From Hyphomicrobiales bacterium (GTDB lineage: Bacteria > Pseudomonadota > Alphaproteobacteria > Rhizobiales > NORP267), in assembly GCA_030688605.1 (NCBI GenBank), contig JAUYJB010000060.1:1-45476 (forward strand): a DNA stretch of 45,476 nt, read 5' to 3'. Positions 37,661 to 45,476 of the stretch are shown one piece after another. The notes under the pieces are model-generated. The model ran no database searches. It saw only the letters and a program-made list of their open reading frames with translations, and had not been told where the DNA came from. Every line of letters starts with the position of its first letter. Within the stretch, counting starts at the first letter, position 1. The position numbers were made by a program, and so were the translations under genes.

Positions 37661-40194
37661 GTTGGGCAGCCTGCATAGAACGCGCTCTCGAAGCCAAGAA
37701 GATCAAGGGCAAGAAGGCCGACGAGGCCCGCGCCCGCTATGAGGCGCTCTACAAGGAGCACTTGGAGGATGGCCTCGATCCGCGCTCCGCGCAGGACCTG
37801 GCGGCTGACCAGGCAACCAAGGCTATCGAGCTCGAGAAGGCGGAGGCCAGGAAGCGGCGGTTCGCGCATGTGCGCAAGTCGGTCGAAACCTGGAAGATGC
37901 TGAAAGCCGGCGGCGCCAAGAAGCTGAAAGCCAACGCCCACGCCCTGATCGAGCAGTGGCCGGGATCGTCGCCGGGCATCCTGAATTACGCCACGCGCCG
38001 CGACCTCGAAATCGGCCGATTGCAGAAGTCGCTCGCCGGTTTCATCGAGAAACACAGCCCGAAGAAAGCGGGGCTGGTGTATCCGAAGGCCGGTTTGGAC
38101 AACATCGTGCACGAGATGTACCGCGCCCATTTCGGCGAGGCGGCCGGCAAATCCACGGGCGATCTGTCGGCGGTCGAGTTCGCGAAAGGCTGGATCGACG
38201 CCACGGACGGCGGCGTGCGGGACTTCAACCGCGCGGGTGGCAGCTTGGCGAAACTCGAAGATTTTCTGCTGCCGCAGCGCACCAGCCGGGCGAAGCTTTA
38301 CAAGGCCGGCGAGGACGTATGGACGGCCGATGCTGCCCGCAGCCTCGATTGGCAGCGGACGCGCTGGCCGGACGGCAGCCGCATCGCGCCGGGGGATCGC
38401 GGCCGGTTCCTCTCCGAAGCGTACCGCACCCTCAAGACCGGCGGCGACGTGCGCATCAAACCCGGCGAAGCCGCCAAGCGCGGCGCCGCTATGGGCAACA
38501 CGCTGGACAAGCATCGGACCTTGTTCTGGAAATCGAGCGGCGCCTGGCTTGAGATGCACAAGAAGTACAGCGACGGCGGCGTCTTCGAGACGATGATCGG
38601 GCACCTGGACAATATGGGGCATCGGATCGCGATGCTCCAGACCTTCGGTCCAAGCCCCGTTACCATGATCGAACAGATTGGAGGCTTTGCGCGCAAGATC
38701 GCGGCCGACGCCGACATTGCGGCGGGCAGCAAGCCGCCGAAAATCCACGGCGTAACGTCGAGCTATAAAACCGAGGCCGAGGCCGCGCACGTTTTCTTGA
38801 AGGACGCCTATGCTGCCGTGACGGGGCAGACCCGCGGACCCGAAGACGGTCTCGCGTCCAAGCTGGCGATGGCCGTCGGGGGCGCGCGCGATATCTCGGC
38901 TTCGGCCTTGCTCGGCTCCTCGTGGCTCGCGGCGATGCCGGGCGATTTCTTTACGAAGGCCCTGCGCCGCAACCTGGCGGGGCTGCCGCTGTGGAAGTCG
39001 CTGGGCTGGTATTTCCGTTTTATGAACCCCAACAACGCCGTCGACCGCGCCTCCATGATGCGCGCCGGCTTCATCAACGAGCACGCAACGCGGTTCGGCA
39101 TGGCCCGGTCGCGGCTCTCGGGCTTTGAGATGCTCAGTCCGGCGGTTACGAAGCGCGTCGCCGACGTGGTGCTGCGTGCCTCGCTGCTGTCGCCGCACAC
39201 CCAATGGTCGCGCTTTTCCACGGCCGCCGAGTTCATGGGGGCGATGGCCGATTGGGCAGGAAAGAGTTTCGACGACGTACCGTTGAAGCGCGTTTTCGAG
39301 GAATACAACATCAAGGCCGCCGATTGGGACGCCATGCGCGCCGTGCCGGTGCATATCACCGAGGGCGGCCACCGCTTCCTGCGGCCCGACGACATCCTCG
39401 CGCACAGCGGGTTGCCGGGGGCCAGGGCGCAAGAGCTCGCCGACAAGTTCATGGCGATGATTATCGACGAGGGAAAAATGTCGACGATCGAAGCCTCGAT
39501 CGGCGCGACGATGACCCTGCAATCGACCACCCGCCCCGGCACTCTCGCCGGTTCGATAATGCGGTCGGTTTCGCTGTTCAAAAACTTTCCGGTGACGCTG
39601 TTCAACACCCATATCCGGCACGGCCTGTCGCGGGCCACGATAAAAGGGCGCCTGTCGTACCTTTCGGCGCTCTTTTTGGGGATGACGCTGATGGGCGCCT
39701 TCACCGTGCAGATGCGCGAGGTATTGAAGCGCCGCGACCCGGCGCCCGTGGACGACCCGAACTTCTGGCTTCGGGCCGCGCTTACGGGTGGCGGAGCGTC
39801 CCTGCTTGGGGACTTCCTGTTTAGCGACCTCAACCGTTTCGGCCAGGGCCTCGGGGGGACGCTGGCCGGCCCTCCCGCTCGGCTTTTTACCGACATTAAC
39901 AACCTGACGACCGGCAATCTCATGGAAGCCGTGCAGGGCAAGGACACCAACCTGCGGAGGGAGATGGTCAGGTTCGCTCAGAATTGGACGCCGGGAACGA
40001 ATATCTGGTATCTGCGCGCCGCCTTGCAAAGCACGATGTGGGATCAATTGATGCGCCAGGCCGATCCGAAGGCCGAGCGGTCTTTCCGCCGTGCTGAAAG
40101 CCGGCTCAAGCGCCAGACCGGTCAGGGGTACTGGTGGCGGCCGGGCCAGATCGCTCCTTCCCGTTTACCCGACGTGTCGAACATGGTACGATAA
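37657..40194 (+). CDS. large internal virion protein, T7 gp16-like C-terminal type (845 aa)
   Basis: An 845-residue protein. The GTG at 37657 overlaps the previous stop and has GGAG 8 bases upstream; a GTG at 37648 is less well placed. The N-terminal 330 residues are helical and basic. The C-terminal third resembles podoviral internal proteins: GAFTVQMREVLKRRDPAPVDD, FWLRAALTGGGASLLGDFLF and LNRFGQGLGGTLAGPPA, with hydrophobic stretches near 665-690. It is likely ejected with the DNA and inserted into the inner membrane. Confidence 0.82.
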   Translation: MSWAACIERALEAKKIKGKKADEARARYEALYKEHLEDGLDPRSAQDLAADQATKAIELEKAEARKRRFAHVRKSVETWKMLKAGGAKKLKANAHALIEQWPGSSPGILNYATRRDLEIGRLQKSLAGFIEKHSPKKAGLVYPKAGLDNIVHEMYRAHFGEAAGKSTGDLSAVEFAKGWIDATDGGVRDFNRAGGSLAKLEDFLLPQRTSRAKLYKAGEDVWTADAARSLDWQRTRWPDGSRIAPGDRGRFLSEAYRTLKTGGDVRIKPGEAAKRGAAMGNTLDKHRTLFWKSSGAWLEMHKKYSDGGVFETMIGHLDNMGHRIAMLQTFGPSPVTMIEQIGGFARKIAADADIAAGSKPPKIHGVTSSYKTEAEAAHVFLKDAYAAVTGQTRGPEDGLASKLAMAVGGARDISASALLGSSWLAAMPGDFFTKALRRNLAGLPLWKSLGWYFRFMNPNNAVDRASMMRAGFINEHATRFGMARSRLSGFEMLSPAVTKRVADVVLRASLLSPHTQWSRFSTAAEFMGAMADWAGKSFDDVPLKRVFEEYNIKAADWDAMRAVPVHITEGGHRFLRPDDILAHSGLPGARAQELADKFMAMIIDEGKMSTIEASIGATMTLQSTTRPGTLAGSIMRSVSLFKNFPVTLFNTHIRHGLSRATIKGRLSYLSALFLGMTLMGAFTVQMREVLKRRDPAPVDDPNFWLRAALTGGGASLLGDFLFSDLNRFGQGLGGTLAGPPARLFTDINNLTTGNLMEAVQGKDTNLRREMVRFAQNWTPGTNIWYLRAALQSTMWDQLMRQADPKAERSFRRAESRLKRQTGQGYWWRPGQIAPSRLPDVSNMVR

Positions 40195-40215
40195 TATGAC
40201 CACTGGAGAAAAATC

Positions 40216-42753
40216 GTGACAGTCGCAGCAGCCCCCGAGTTCGTGACCGCCGTAGGCGATGACGTTACCGAGAACTTCACGTTCGACAAGCCCGTCTTTG
40301 CCACGAGCGAGTTGAGCGTTTTTACGTTCGACCCGGCGACGGACACGCTGCCGCAGCTTGTCGACCCCGCCAACTACACCGTGCAGCTTTTGGCCGAGTA
40401 CGCGGGTGCGAACGTCATATTCGACACGGCCCCGGCGGACGGCATCAAGGTCGGCATAGTCCGCCACCTGCCGCTGGCGCAGACCGTCGACGTGGGCGAT
40501 ACCGAATACGTCCCCCCGAGCGAGCTTGAGAAGGCCCTCGACCGCGTTGTCTTGATGATGCAGCAGGCCGAAGGGATTGCCGACCGGGCCGTGCAGGACG
40601 ATCCGTTCGACTTTACGGCGGCCGCTCGCGCCAACCGGGCGCTGGTATACGACAACGATGGCCGGATCATTTACAGCGACGGCCGGGTTATGTTCAGCGG
40701 CTCCGGCGTCCCATCCGCGGGCATCGGCATCGACGGCGACTTCTACATCGACACCGCCGCCAAGAGCATATACGGCCCCAAGAGCGGCGGCGCGTGGGGT
40801 TCCGGCGTCATCATGAGCGTCGGCGACATGCTGAAAGCAACCTATGACCCGCTGGCTGTCGCCGGCGACGCCTTCGACATGGACAACATGGCCGACGGCG
40901 CGGCGAAGGTCGCCATGACCGCCGCCGAGCGCGCCAAGGTCGGGCACCTGACGGTAACTCAGGCCGTCGATCTCGACGCGATGGAAACACGGGTCAACGA
41001 GCTTGATGCTTCGGTTATCCTGATGGGCTCCTGGGACGCCTCGGTGGGAACGTTCCCCGGCGGCGGCACGGCACAAAACGGCGAAAGCTGGATCGTATCG
41101 GCCGGCGGCACCGTGGACGGGGTTGTTTTCAGCGTCAACGATCGCATTGTGGCGCTCGCCGACAACGCATCGACAACGATCTACGCCGCCAACTGGTTGA
41201 AGCTCGACTACACCGATCAGGTTTTGTCGGTCAATGGCGAAGTCGGCGCCGTGGTGCTCGACCCGGACGACCTCGACGACAGCGCGACGGCCAACAAGTT
41301 CACCGACGCGGCCGATATCGCCAAGCTCGCCGGCATCGAGGCGAACGCTACGGCCGACCAGACCGTGACCGAAATACTCGCGGACAGTTTCACCCCCTCG
41401 CATACGGGCGGCGTGGCGCGCACGCTGCGCTCGAAGGTCGAGGAAATCGTCAGCGTCAAGGACTTCGGCGCCGTCGGGGATAGTACCGGCACCGGCGCTG
41501 GCACCGACGATAAAGCCGCACTCGATCTCGCGGAAGCGGCGGGCGCCGGTCCCGTCTTTTTTCCGACTGGCGGCTATCGCCTCTCGACCGCACCGACGCT
41601 CACCCGTCCCATCGTTGGGCTAGGCATTGATTTTTACAAGGATGATGCCAGCGAGTATCTTCCCCGGTTCCAGTACGACTTCGGCACCAAGGACGAGCCT
41701 TATTTCTGGCTCAAGAAGGTCAACGCCTCCGGCGATTACACCGACACTCCGACCGTTTATACGTTCGTCCCGGAACTGACGGCGCTCTATATCGAGCACG
41801 TGAACGCCGCCGGGTACCAGCAGAATTTGGACGGCAGCGGGGGCGGGCGGACAACCGCCCCGACCATTCGTGTCTACAAGCTCCACAGCGGATACGGCGA
41901 CGCACCTGCCTATTCGGCAGCGTTGGGGATCACCAGGCACGCGGGTTGGGCCTCGGTAACGAATTGGCTTGGGCACAATGCTCTTTCGGTCCTCGGAGGC
42001 CGGGTGGACGCCAACACCGAAAACGTGAACGTGGCCGGCATTGAGCTTCACCTCGCCGATGCCGGCCACGATAATGTGGCCGCCCCTGGCTTCATTTTAG
42101 ATATGGAGCGTACCGGAGCGAACACGGCCGGATACGAAACGCCCTGGCTCGGGTTTAGAGTGCAGAACACGGCTGTAGGCGGCGTCCCTATCGACGCGGC
42201 CTTTCAGGTTGTCGCCGACGCCAATGTCGGTCTCGATCTGGCCGGTGCCGATTTCCAAACGGCGCAGGCGGCCATAGCCCTGGCCGCAAACCAAAGAATA
42301 TATTTCAACGCGGACCCCTTCTCCGCGGCTTCCGACCAGTGGTTCGCGGGCAACAACGGCGCGGCACTGAACTCAACCTATATTACCTATTCCAGTACTT
42401 TACCGGGATATACTTTTGTTCTGAATAATAATAGCGAACTGCAAATATCGTCGACGCAAACCACCATTCCCTCGAACAAGCTTAAAGTTAACGTCGGGGA
42501 CATCGAGGCCACGGGCGGGAACATACTGGCTGTGGCCGGCAGCGTTAGCGATGTCGTGGGGAGGCTGCAAGCCGTGCCGCGCTCGACTACGGCGGCGCTC
42601 GCAGCGATTGGCAACGCCATTAACACAGCGAACAAATTCTCAGGCAAGGTCGTTATCAATACGACGACGGCTGCCATCGTAACCGCAAACGGGGCCACCG
42701 CGGGAGCGGTCTGGCTGGCTCTCGATGGAACCACGGCACACACGCCGGCATAG
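40216..42753 (+). CDS. tail fibre/tailspike with pectate-lyase-like domain
   Basis: An 845-residue receptor-binding protein starting at GTG with GGAG 7 bases upstream. Residues 1-150 match the T7-fibre-type N-terminal adaptor (FVTAVGDDVTENFTFDKPVF, then SELEKALDRVVLMMQQAEG). Residues about 330-400 form a linker with LSVNGEVGAVVLDPDDL. VSVKDFGAVGDS at about 412 starts a pectate-lyase-3-like beta-helix with the DDKAAL motif. The C-terminal 150 residues are Asn/Thr/Ala-rich. A depolymerase activity is possible but not shown by motifs. Bases about 42380-42480 are unusually A/T-rich. Confidence 0.88.
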   Translation: MTVAAAPEFVTAVGDDVTENFTFDKPVFATSELSVFTFDPATDTLPQLVDPANYTVQLLAEYAGANVIFDTAPADGIKVGIVRHLPLAQTVDVGDTEYVPPSELEKALDRVVLMMQQAEGIADRAVQDDPFDFTAAARANRALVYDNDGRIIYSDGRVMFSGSGVPSAGIGIDGDFYIDTAAKSIYGPKSGGAWGSGVIMSVGDMLKATYDPLAVAGDAFDMDNMADGAAKVAMTAAERAKVGHLTVTQAVDLDAMETRVNELDASVILMGSWDASVGTFPGGGTAQNGESWIVSAGGTVDGVVFSVNDRIVALADNASTTIYAANWLKLDYTDQVLSVNGEVGAVVLDPDDLDDSATANKFTDAADIAKLAGIEANATADQTVTEILADSFTPSHTGGVARTLRSKVEEIVSVKDFGAVGDSTGTGAGTDDKAALDLAEAAGAGPVFFPTGGYRLSTAPTLTRPIVGLGIDFYKDDASEYLPRFQYDFGTKDEPYFWLKKVNASGDYTDTPTVYTFVPELTALYIEHVNAAGYQQNLDGSGGGRTTAPTIRVYKLHSGYGDAPAYSAALGITRHAGWASVTNWLGHNALSVLGGRVDANTENVNVAGIELHLADAGHDNVAAPGFILDMERTGANTAGYETPWLGFRVQNTAVGGVPIDAAFQVVADANVGLDLAGADFQTAQAAIALAANQRIYFNADPFSAASDQWFAGNNGAALNSTYITYSSTLPGYTFVLNNNSELQISSTQTTIPSNKLKVNVGDIEATGGNILAVAGSVSDVVGRLQAVPRSTTAALAAIGNAINTANKFSGKVVINTTTAAIVTANGATAGAVWLALDGTTAHTPA

Positions 42754-42767
42754 GAGCGAGTAAAGCC

Positions 42768-43067
42768 ATGAAAATCGACTTCAGCGCGCCAATTCTGAAC
42801 ATCGACGGCGCGCCGATCAAGGACGGCGACGGCGAACTGACGCTGAAAACTGTCGCTTACTCCGTGCTGCTCGGCACTGAGCAGGCGGACTTTGCCGCCA
42901 GCGTAACCGAAAAAGAAGATCGTTTCGATCTGGCGGTCAAAATATCCAGCGGCGGGATCGTCGAGATTAAAGCGGAGGAGGGCGCTTTGCTCAAGCGGCT
43001 GATCGGAAAGAAGTGCCCTCCGCTAATCGTCGGCCGCGCTTTTCAAATCATCGAAAAAAGCGAATGA
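42768..43067 (+). CDS. small protein after the tailspike (99 aa)
   Basis: A 99-residue protein: a beta-rich N-terminus (MKIDFSAPILNIDGAPIKDGDGE) followed by VAYSVLLG, KISSGGIVEIKAEEGALLKRLIGKK and a terminal strand. Phage genes with the pattern D-G-x-P-I and a downstream E-E-x-x-L-L-K often follow tail-fibre genes and may act as chaperones or tail-assembly factors. That role is a guess. The stop overlaps the next start (ATGA). Confidence 0.65.
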   Translation: MKIDFSAPILNIDGAPIKDGDGELTLKTVAYSVLLGTEQADFAASVTEKEDRFDLAVKISSGGIVEIKAEEGALLKRLIGKKCPPLIVGRAFQIIEKSE

Positions 43068-43267
43068 AATTCGCAGCTGAAAAGCCGCGGCCCGGCAAGC
43101 ATCCGAAGTCGGTGCACTTCCACGCCCGCACCTGGCGCGAGGCCGAGGACTACGCCGAGGCGGAAGGCTACGAGAACCTGGCCGTCTCGATCGGCGAGAT
43201 TGAAATGGAGGACGGTTTCAACGATCTCCTTGTCCGGCTCGACGACACCAAGGCGACCGCTAACTAA
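43064..43267 (+). CDS. small hypothetical protein (67 aa)
   Basis: A 67-residue protein with a basic N-terminus (MKFAAEKPRPGKHPKSVHFHA), a helix (TWREAEDYAEAEGYENLA) and an acidic end. The ATG overlaps the upstream stop. No family or function recognised. It precedes the promoter of the lysis cassette. Confidence 0.6.
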   Translation: MKFAAEKPRPGKHPKSVHFHARTWREAEDYAEAEGYENLAVSIGEIEMEDGFNDLLVRLDDTKATAN

Positions 43268-43273
43268 AGCGGT

Positions 43274-43302
43274 TTGAAATTCTAACCGCGGTGTGTTATT
43301 CT
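43274..43302 (+). promoter_or_regulatory. candidate promoter of the lysis cassette
   Basis: TTGAAA (43274-43279) and TATTCT (43297-43302) are 17 bases apart, about 40 bases upstream of the endolysin ATG. A 6-base stem GCGGTT/AACCGC (43269-43274 and 43284-43289) overlaps the -35 and could serve as an operator or a transcript end. Confidence 0.6.
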
Positions 43303-43340
43303 AAATGCCCTGGCCGGTGGCGGGGAGATGGAGAAAGTCT

Positions 43341-44174
43341 ATGAAGACGAGCGAAGCGGGCGTTCGGTTCATCGCCGATCACGAGGGCGTCGTCACCCGC
43401 GCATACCGGGACGTTGCCGGGGTCTGGACGATCGGCGTCGGCCATACGGCGGCGGCCGGCGAGCCGAAGCCGAAGGCCGGCATGACGATTACCCGTCAGC
43501 GGGCGTTCGATCTCCTGCGCAACGACCTGCCGAAATACGAGGGCCGCGTCCAGCGCGTGCTCGGGTGGGTCAAGCAGCACGTGTTCGACGGCGCCGTGTC
43601 GTTCGACTTCAACACCGGCAAGATCGACGGCGCGTCGTGGGTGACGCTGCTCAAGACCGGCCGTGTCGGCGAGGCGAAAGTCTCCCTCATGCAATGGGTG
43701 AACGCCGGCGGCAAGCGCGTCAAGGGCCTTGTTAACCGGCGCCTGGCCGAGCGGACTTTGATCTTCCGTGGCCGCTACGCCCCTGCTTCCGCCGCGGGGC
43801 CGGACGAGCACATGCCGAAGTTCGAGAAGGTCGGCTACACGCCCACCGTCCGGGAAAGCGACGCCGAATATCCGTATTCGGTGACCTCGACCGTGCGCAA
43901 CTTCCAGGCCGTCAACGGCCTTGTTGTCGACGGTAAGGTTGGCCCGGCAACGATGGCAACCCTGGACCGCAGGATTTCGGAACAGCGCGCCGGCCGCGCC
44001 ATAGGCGGCCTGGCCGTAGCGGGCGGCGCTATCGGCGGCCTGGCCGGTCCCGAGCCGCTTCTGTACGGCCTCGGCTCGTTTATCGCGACGGCGGCGCTCG
44101 CCGCCGCGGCATACCAACTGTGGCACTTTCGCGGCGCCATAGCCCTCAACCTCAAGCTTTTGCTCGAACGGTAA
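43341..44174 (+). CDS. modular endolysin: lysozyme, peptidoglycan-binding domain, C-terminal membrane segments
   Basis: A 277-residue endolysin with GGAG 7 bases before the ATG. Residues 1-145 are a T4-type (GH24) lysozyme: E15 in DHEG, D24 and T30 in YRDVAGVWTIGVGH reproduce the E-D-T catalytic set. Residues about 175-222 form a peptidoglycan-binding domain (VRNFQAVNGLVVDGKVGPATM). Residues about 230-262 are two hydrophobic segments (AIGGLAVAGGAIGGLAG and LGSFIATAALAAAAYQ). The membrane anchor at the C-terminus is unusual and could control timing or location of lysis. Confidence 0.9.
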   Translation: MKTSEAGVRFIADHEGVVTRAYRDVAGVWTIGVGHTAAAGEPKPKAGMTITRQRAFDLLRNDLPKYEGRVQRVLGWVKQHVFDGAVSFDFNTGKIDGASWVTLLKTGRVGEAKVSLMQWVNAGGKRVKGLVNRRLAERTLIFRGRYAPASAAGPDEHMPKFEKVGYTPTVRESDAEYPYSVTSTVRNFQAVNGLVVDGKVGPATMATLDRRISEQRAGRAIGGLAVAGGAIGGLAGPEPLLYGLGSFIATAALAAAAYQLWHFRGAIALNLKLLLER

Positions 44175-44193
44175 CGAAAAGGAACCTTTTGAA

Positions 44194-44385
44194 ATGGCTA
44201 TTACTTGGGACAGCATACAGCAAGTGCTGCGCATTCTCATCTTCGCCATCGGCGGTTACGTCTTCGGCGACGCCGTGGTTAACGGCGAAGTCTTCCAGGG
44301 ATTTGCCGGCGGCATCCTGAATGTCGGCGCATTCATCTGGTGGTGGTACTGGAACAAGAAGGGCGTCGAGGCCCCCGTGGCGTAG
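44194..44385 (+). CDS. putative holin with two transmembrane segments
   Basis: A 63-residue protein with hydrophobic segments at about 10-27 (VLRILIFAIGGYVFGDAV) and 33-53 (VFQGFAGGILNVGAFIWWWY) and a short charged tail. This matches small class II-like phage holins such as the Pam3-gp28 type. AAAAGGA lies upstream of the ATG. Position directly after the endolysin supports a pore-forming lysis role. Confidence 0.82.
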   Translation: MAITWDSIQQVLRILIFAIGGYVFGDAVVNGEVFQGFAGGILNVGAFIWWWYWNKKGVEAPVA

Positions 44386-44386
44386 C

Positions 44387-44632
44387 GTGGGCATCCCGCT
44401 TGCAGTCTGGCTGGCTATCGTACGGCTCGCGCTTTCGTTCGCCGTAAAGGCCGCGGGTTTCCTTAGAAACGAGCAGCTTTTACAGGCGGGCGAGGCGCGG
44501 GTCGTCACCAGGCAGATGGCGGCCTTGAGCCGCGCCCTCGGCCTCGCCGGCGAAGTGACGGCGCAGATCGCCGAAATGTCGGACGAGGAAGTCGATGGCG
44601 TGCTCGACAAGTTTTTCAGCGAAAGAGCGTAA
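44387..44632 (+). CDS. inner-membrane lysis protein, i-spanin-like
   Basis: An 81-residue protein starting at a GTG one base after the holin stop. The N-terminal segment (GIPLAVWLAIVRLALSFAV) is a transmembrane helix. The rest is a charged helix (RNEQLLQAGEARVVTRQMAAL) ending in acidic residues, as in small i-spanins of alphaproteobacterial phages. It shares a base with the next start (TAATG). No classical Rz family match, so the call rests on shape and context. Confidence 0.6.
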   Translation: MGIPLAVWLAIVRLALSFAVKAAGFLRNEQLLQAGEARVVTRQMAALSRALGLAGEVTAQIAEMSDEEVDGVLDKFFSERA

Positions 44633-44832
44633 TGAGCGGGTTCTGCGTCGTGATGATCCTCGGGACCGGGCTGCTCTGCTCGGCGCCGCCGGACACGAGT
44701 TCGCCGGACAGCTACTGCGCCGTCATGGAGGCGAAGCTGCAACAGGCGCCGCGGGACTTCCAGAAGGCTTCCCCCGCGGTCAAGAGGTGGCTGGCCGACC
44801 AGATCAAAACGTTCGATCGGCTTTGCAGATAA
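44632..44832 (+). CDS. small exported Cys-rich protein, o-spanin-like candidate
   Basis: A 66-residue protein with an N-terminal signal (MSGFCVVMILGTGLLCSAPP) in which GLLC could be an imperfect lipobox. The mature part has two cysteines (SYCAVME and DRLC) around a helix. Proteins with S-Y-C-A...C at this position are frequent in phage lysis cassettes after an i-spanin-like gene. Lipid attachment to the outer membrane is plausible but not certain. Confidence 0.55.
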   Translation: MSGFCVVMILGTGLLCSAPPDTSSPDSYCAVMEAKLQQAPRDFQKASPAVKRWLADQIKTFDRLCR

Positions 44833-44844
44833 GGAACAGAAACC

Positions 44845-45228
44845 ATGTCAATTAATAAAATATCTGGCGCCGGTTTGACGGTGATAGGTGCGGTTACGGA
44901 TGCCGGCGCCCAAGACATTACGGTGCGCACGGTGCTCGCGTCCGCCGACGCCAGCGCCACACCCGCTGACATCAGCGCAGCACCGGCATCGGGCGAGAAG
45001 ATCGTCCTCGATGATCTTTTCCTCAGCGTCGATACGGACCTGCTGGTGACGGTGAAGGAGGAGACCTCCGGCACCGTCATGCTGGCGCTCTACATGGCGG
45101 CGGGGACCGCGCAGCAGTTCACACCACGCGGCAAGATGAAGCTGCCGGTCGCCGGCAAGAAGCTCCAGGTGCAGACCAGCGCCACCGGCAACATCAAGGT
45201 GACGGCGCTGACCCACGGCGAGGCTTAG
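44845..45228 (+). CDS. small beta-rich late protein (127 aa)
   Basis: A 127-residue protein: SGAGLTVIGAVTDAGAQDITVRTVLAS, then EKIVLDDLFLSVDTDLLVTVKEE and a C-terminal jelly-roll-like series of strands (TVMLALYMAAGTAQQFTPRG). It is likely a virion or secretion-associated protein placed before the receptor-binding gene at the window end. AAGGA lies upstream of the ATG. Confidence 0.65.
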   Translation: MSINKISGAGLTVIGAVTDAGAQDITVRTVLASADASATPADISAAPASGEKIVLDDLFLSVDTDLLVTVKEETSGTVMLALYMAAGTAQQFTPRGKMKLPVAGKKLQVQTSATGNIKVTALTHGEA

Positions 45229-45230
45229 CC

Positions 45231-45476
45231 ATGTCCATCGGAGGCGCTATGGCAACGTGGAGACCGAAGAGCGGGCCGAAGATCGGGGAGTTCACGTCCC
45301 CCGAGCCACCCGCCGCTTGGGAACAAATCCTCGATCTCGCCACGGCGGACGGCTGGACGGCGGTCTACGACCCGACCAATCCGGACACGCGGACGCTGCG
45401 GGTGGACGGGGCGGACAGCTATTTCGAGAGCATCGCGGACGGGCTAGGCAACCTGCCGGACTTGACGCAGGCCACC
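45231..45476 (+). CDS. 5' part of a probable lectin-like tail protein (partial)
   Basis: The gene starts 2 bases after the previous stop and is open to the window edge, 82 codons. The segment VYDPTNPDTRTLRVDGADSY followed by DGLGNLPDLTQAT resembles the start of phage LamG-type proteins, where a Trp/Asp segment, D-x-T-L-x-x-D-G and a D-x-x-G-N motif precede a jelly roll. The rest is missing. The left-edge fragment is a plausible C-terminus. The two would need an intervening segment whose length leaves remainder 2 on division by 3. Confidence 0.6.
   Translation, partial: MSIGGAMATWRPKSGPKIGEFTSPEPPAAWEQILDLATADGWTAVYDPTNPDTRTLRVDGADSYFESIADGLGNLPDLTQAT

Noticed and set aside
37324-40047. 907-codon open frame on the minus strand
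   Set aside because: It is antisense to two internal virion protein genes, very rich in Arg, His and Gly, without start signals or motifs; a shadow of GC-rich coding DNA.
27584-42753. Diversity-generating retroelement as in BPP-1
   Set aside because: Several head genes are BPP-1-like, but no reverse transcriptase or template repeat is visible and the tailspike lacks an obvious variable C-type lectin repeat.
45231-45476. Direct circular closure of the window ends
   Set aside because: Joining base 45476 to base 1 produces a stop after three codons and leaves the left fragment in another frame, and no terminal repeat is seen.

Overview
The window is most of the genome of a GC-rich temperate phage with a short-tailed (podovirus, T7/BPP-1-like) virion, probably infecting an alphaproteobacterium. 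The host call rests on three things. A GapR/DUF2312-type gene is present, from a family centred on alphaproteobacteria. The attachment core next to the integrase matches the 3' part of a tRNA-His with discriminator A73 and U72, a form known from some alphaproteobacterial groups. Base composition is uniformly GC-rich. No host housekeeping genes are visible, and the attachment core lies inside the phage gene map, so this looks like a free or circular phage genome rather than an integrated prophage with flanks.

Layout. (i) 1-3115, rightward: the 3' end of a probable lectin-like tail protein, then a block of accessory genes (C-terminal membrane protein, secreted trypsin-like protease, HTH-metallophosphoesterase, compact DPPY methyltransferase, small Gly-rich secreted peptide). 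(ii) 3118-17804, leftward: a tightly overlapping early operon. In transcription order it encodes RuvC-like resolvase, DUF5664 nucleotide pyrophosphohydrolase, HD phosphohydrolase, SNF2-type helicase, Cas4-like Fe-S nuclease, ssDNA-binding protein, C5 cytosine methyltransferase (with a long nested second frame), family A DNA polymerase, GapR-like protein, primase-polymerase/helicase, a zinc-finger repeat protein, an excisionase-like protein and, past the attachment core, the integrase. (iii) 17805-18603: divergent control region and a CI-like repressor on the plus strand. (iv) 18639-21308, leftward: a run of small genes with reused ribosome-binding leaders. (v) 21425-45476, rightward: packaging, head, T7-like tail adaptor and nozzle, ejection proteins, tailspike, lysis cassette and late accessory genes.

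How it works together. Without a phage RNA polymerase, the late region seems to use host sigma70-type promoters before terS, the capsid gene and the endolysin. The capsid gene has a 220-base structured leader whose last stem may hide its ribosome-binding site. The early operon supplies a nearly complete replication set. The repressor gene lies antisense to leftward early transcription.

The late operon appears to run off the right end and re-enter at the left end. The two edge fragments look like the N- and C-terminal parts of one lectin-like tail gene, but they do not join in frame, so a few hundred bases may be missing.

The items most worth a second look are the nested frame inside the C5 methyltransferase, the capsid leader, the A73-type tRNA-His attachment core, and the DatZ/MazZ/PolA-like set without a visible PurZ. 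Family assignments come from motifs and memory; no database search was run.
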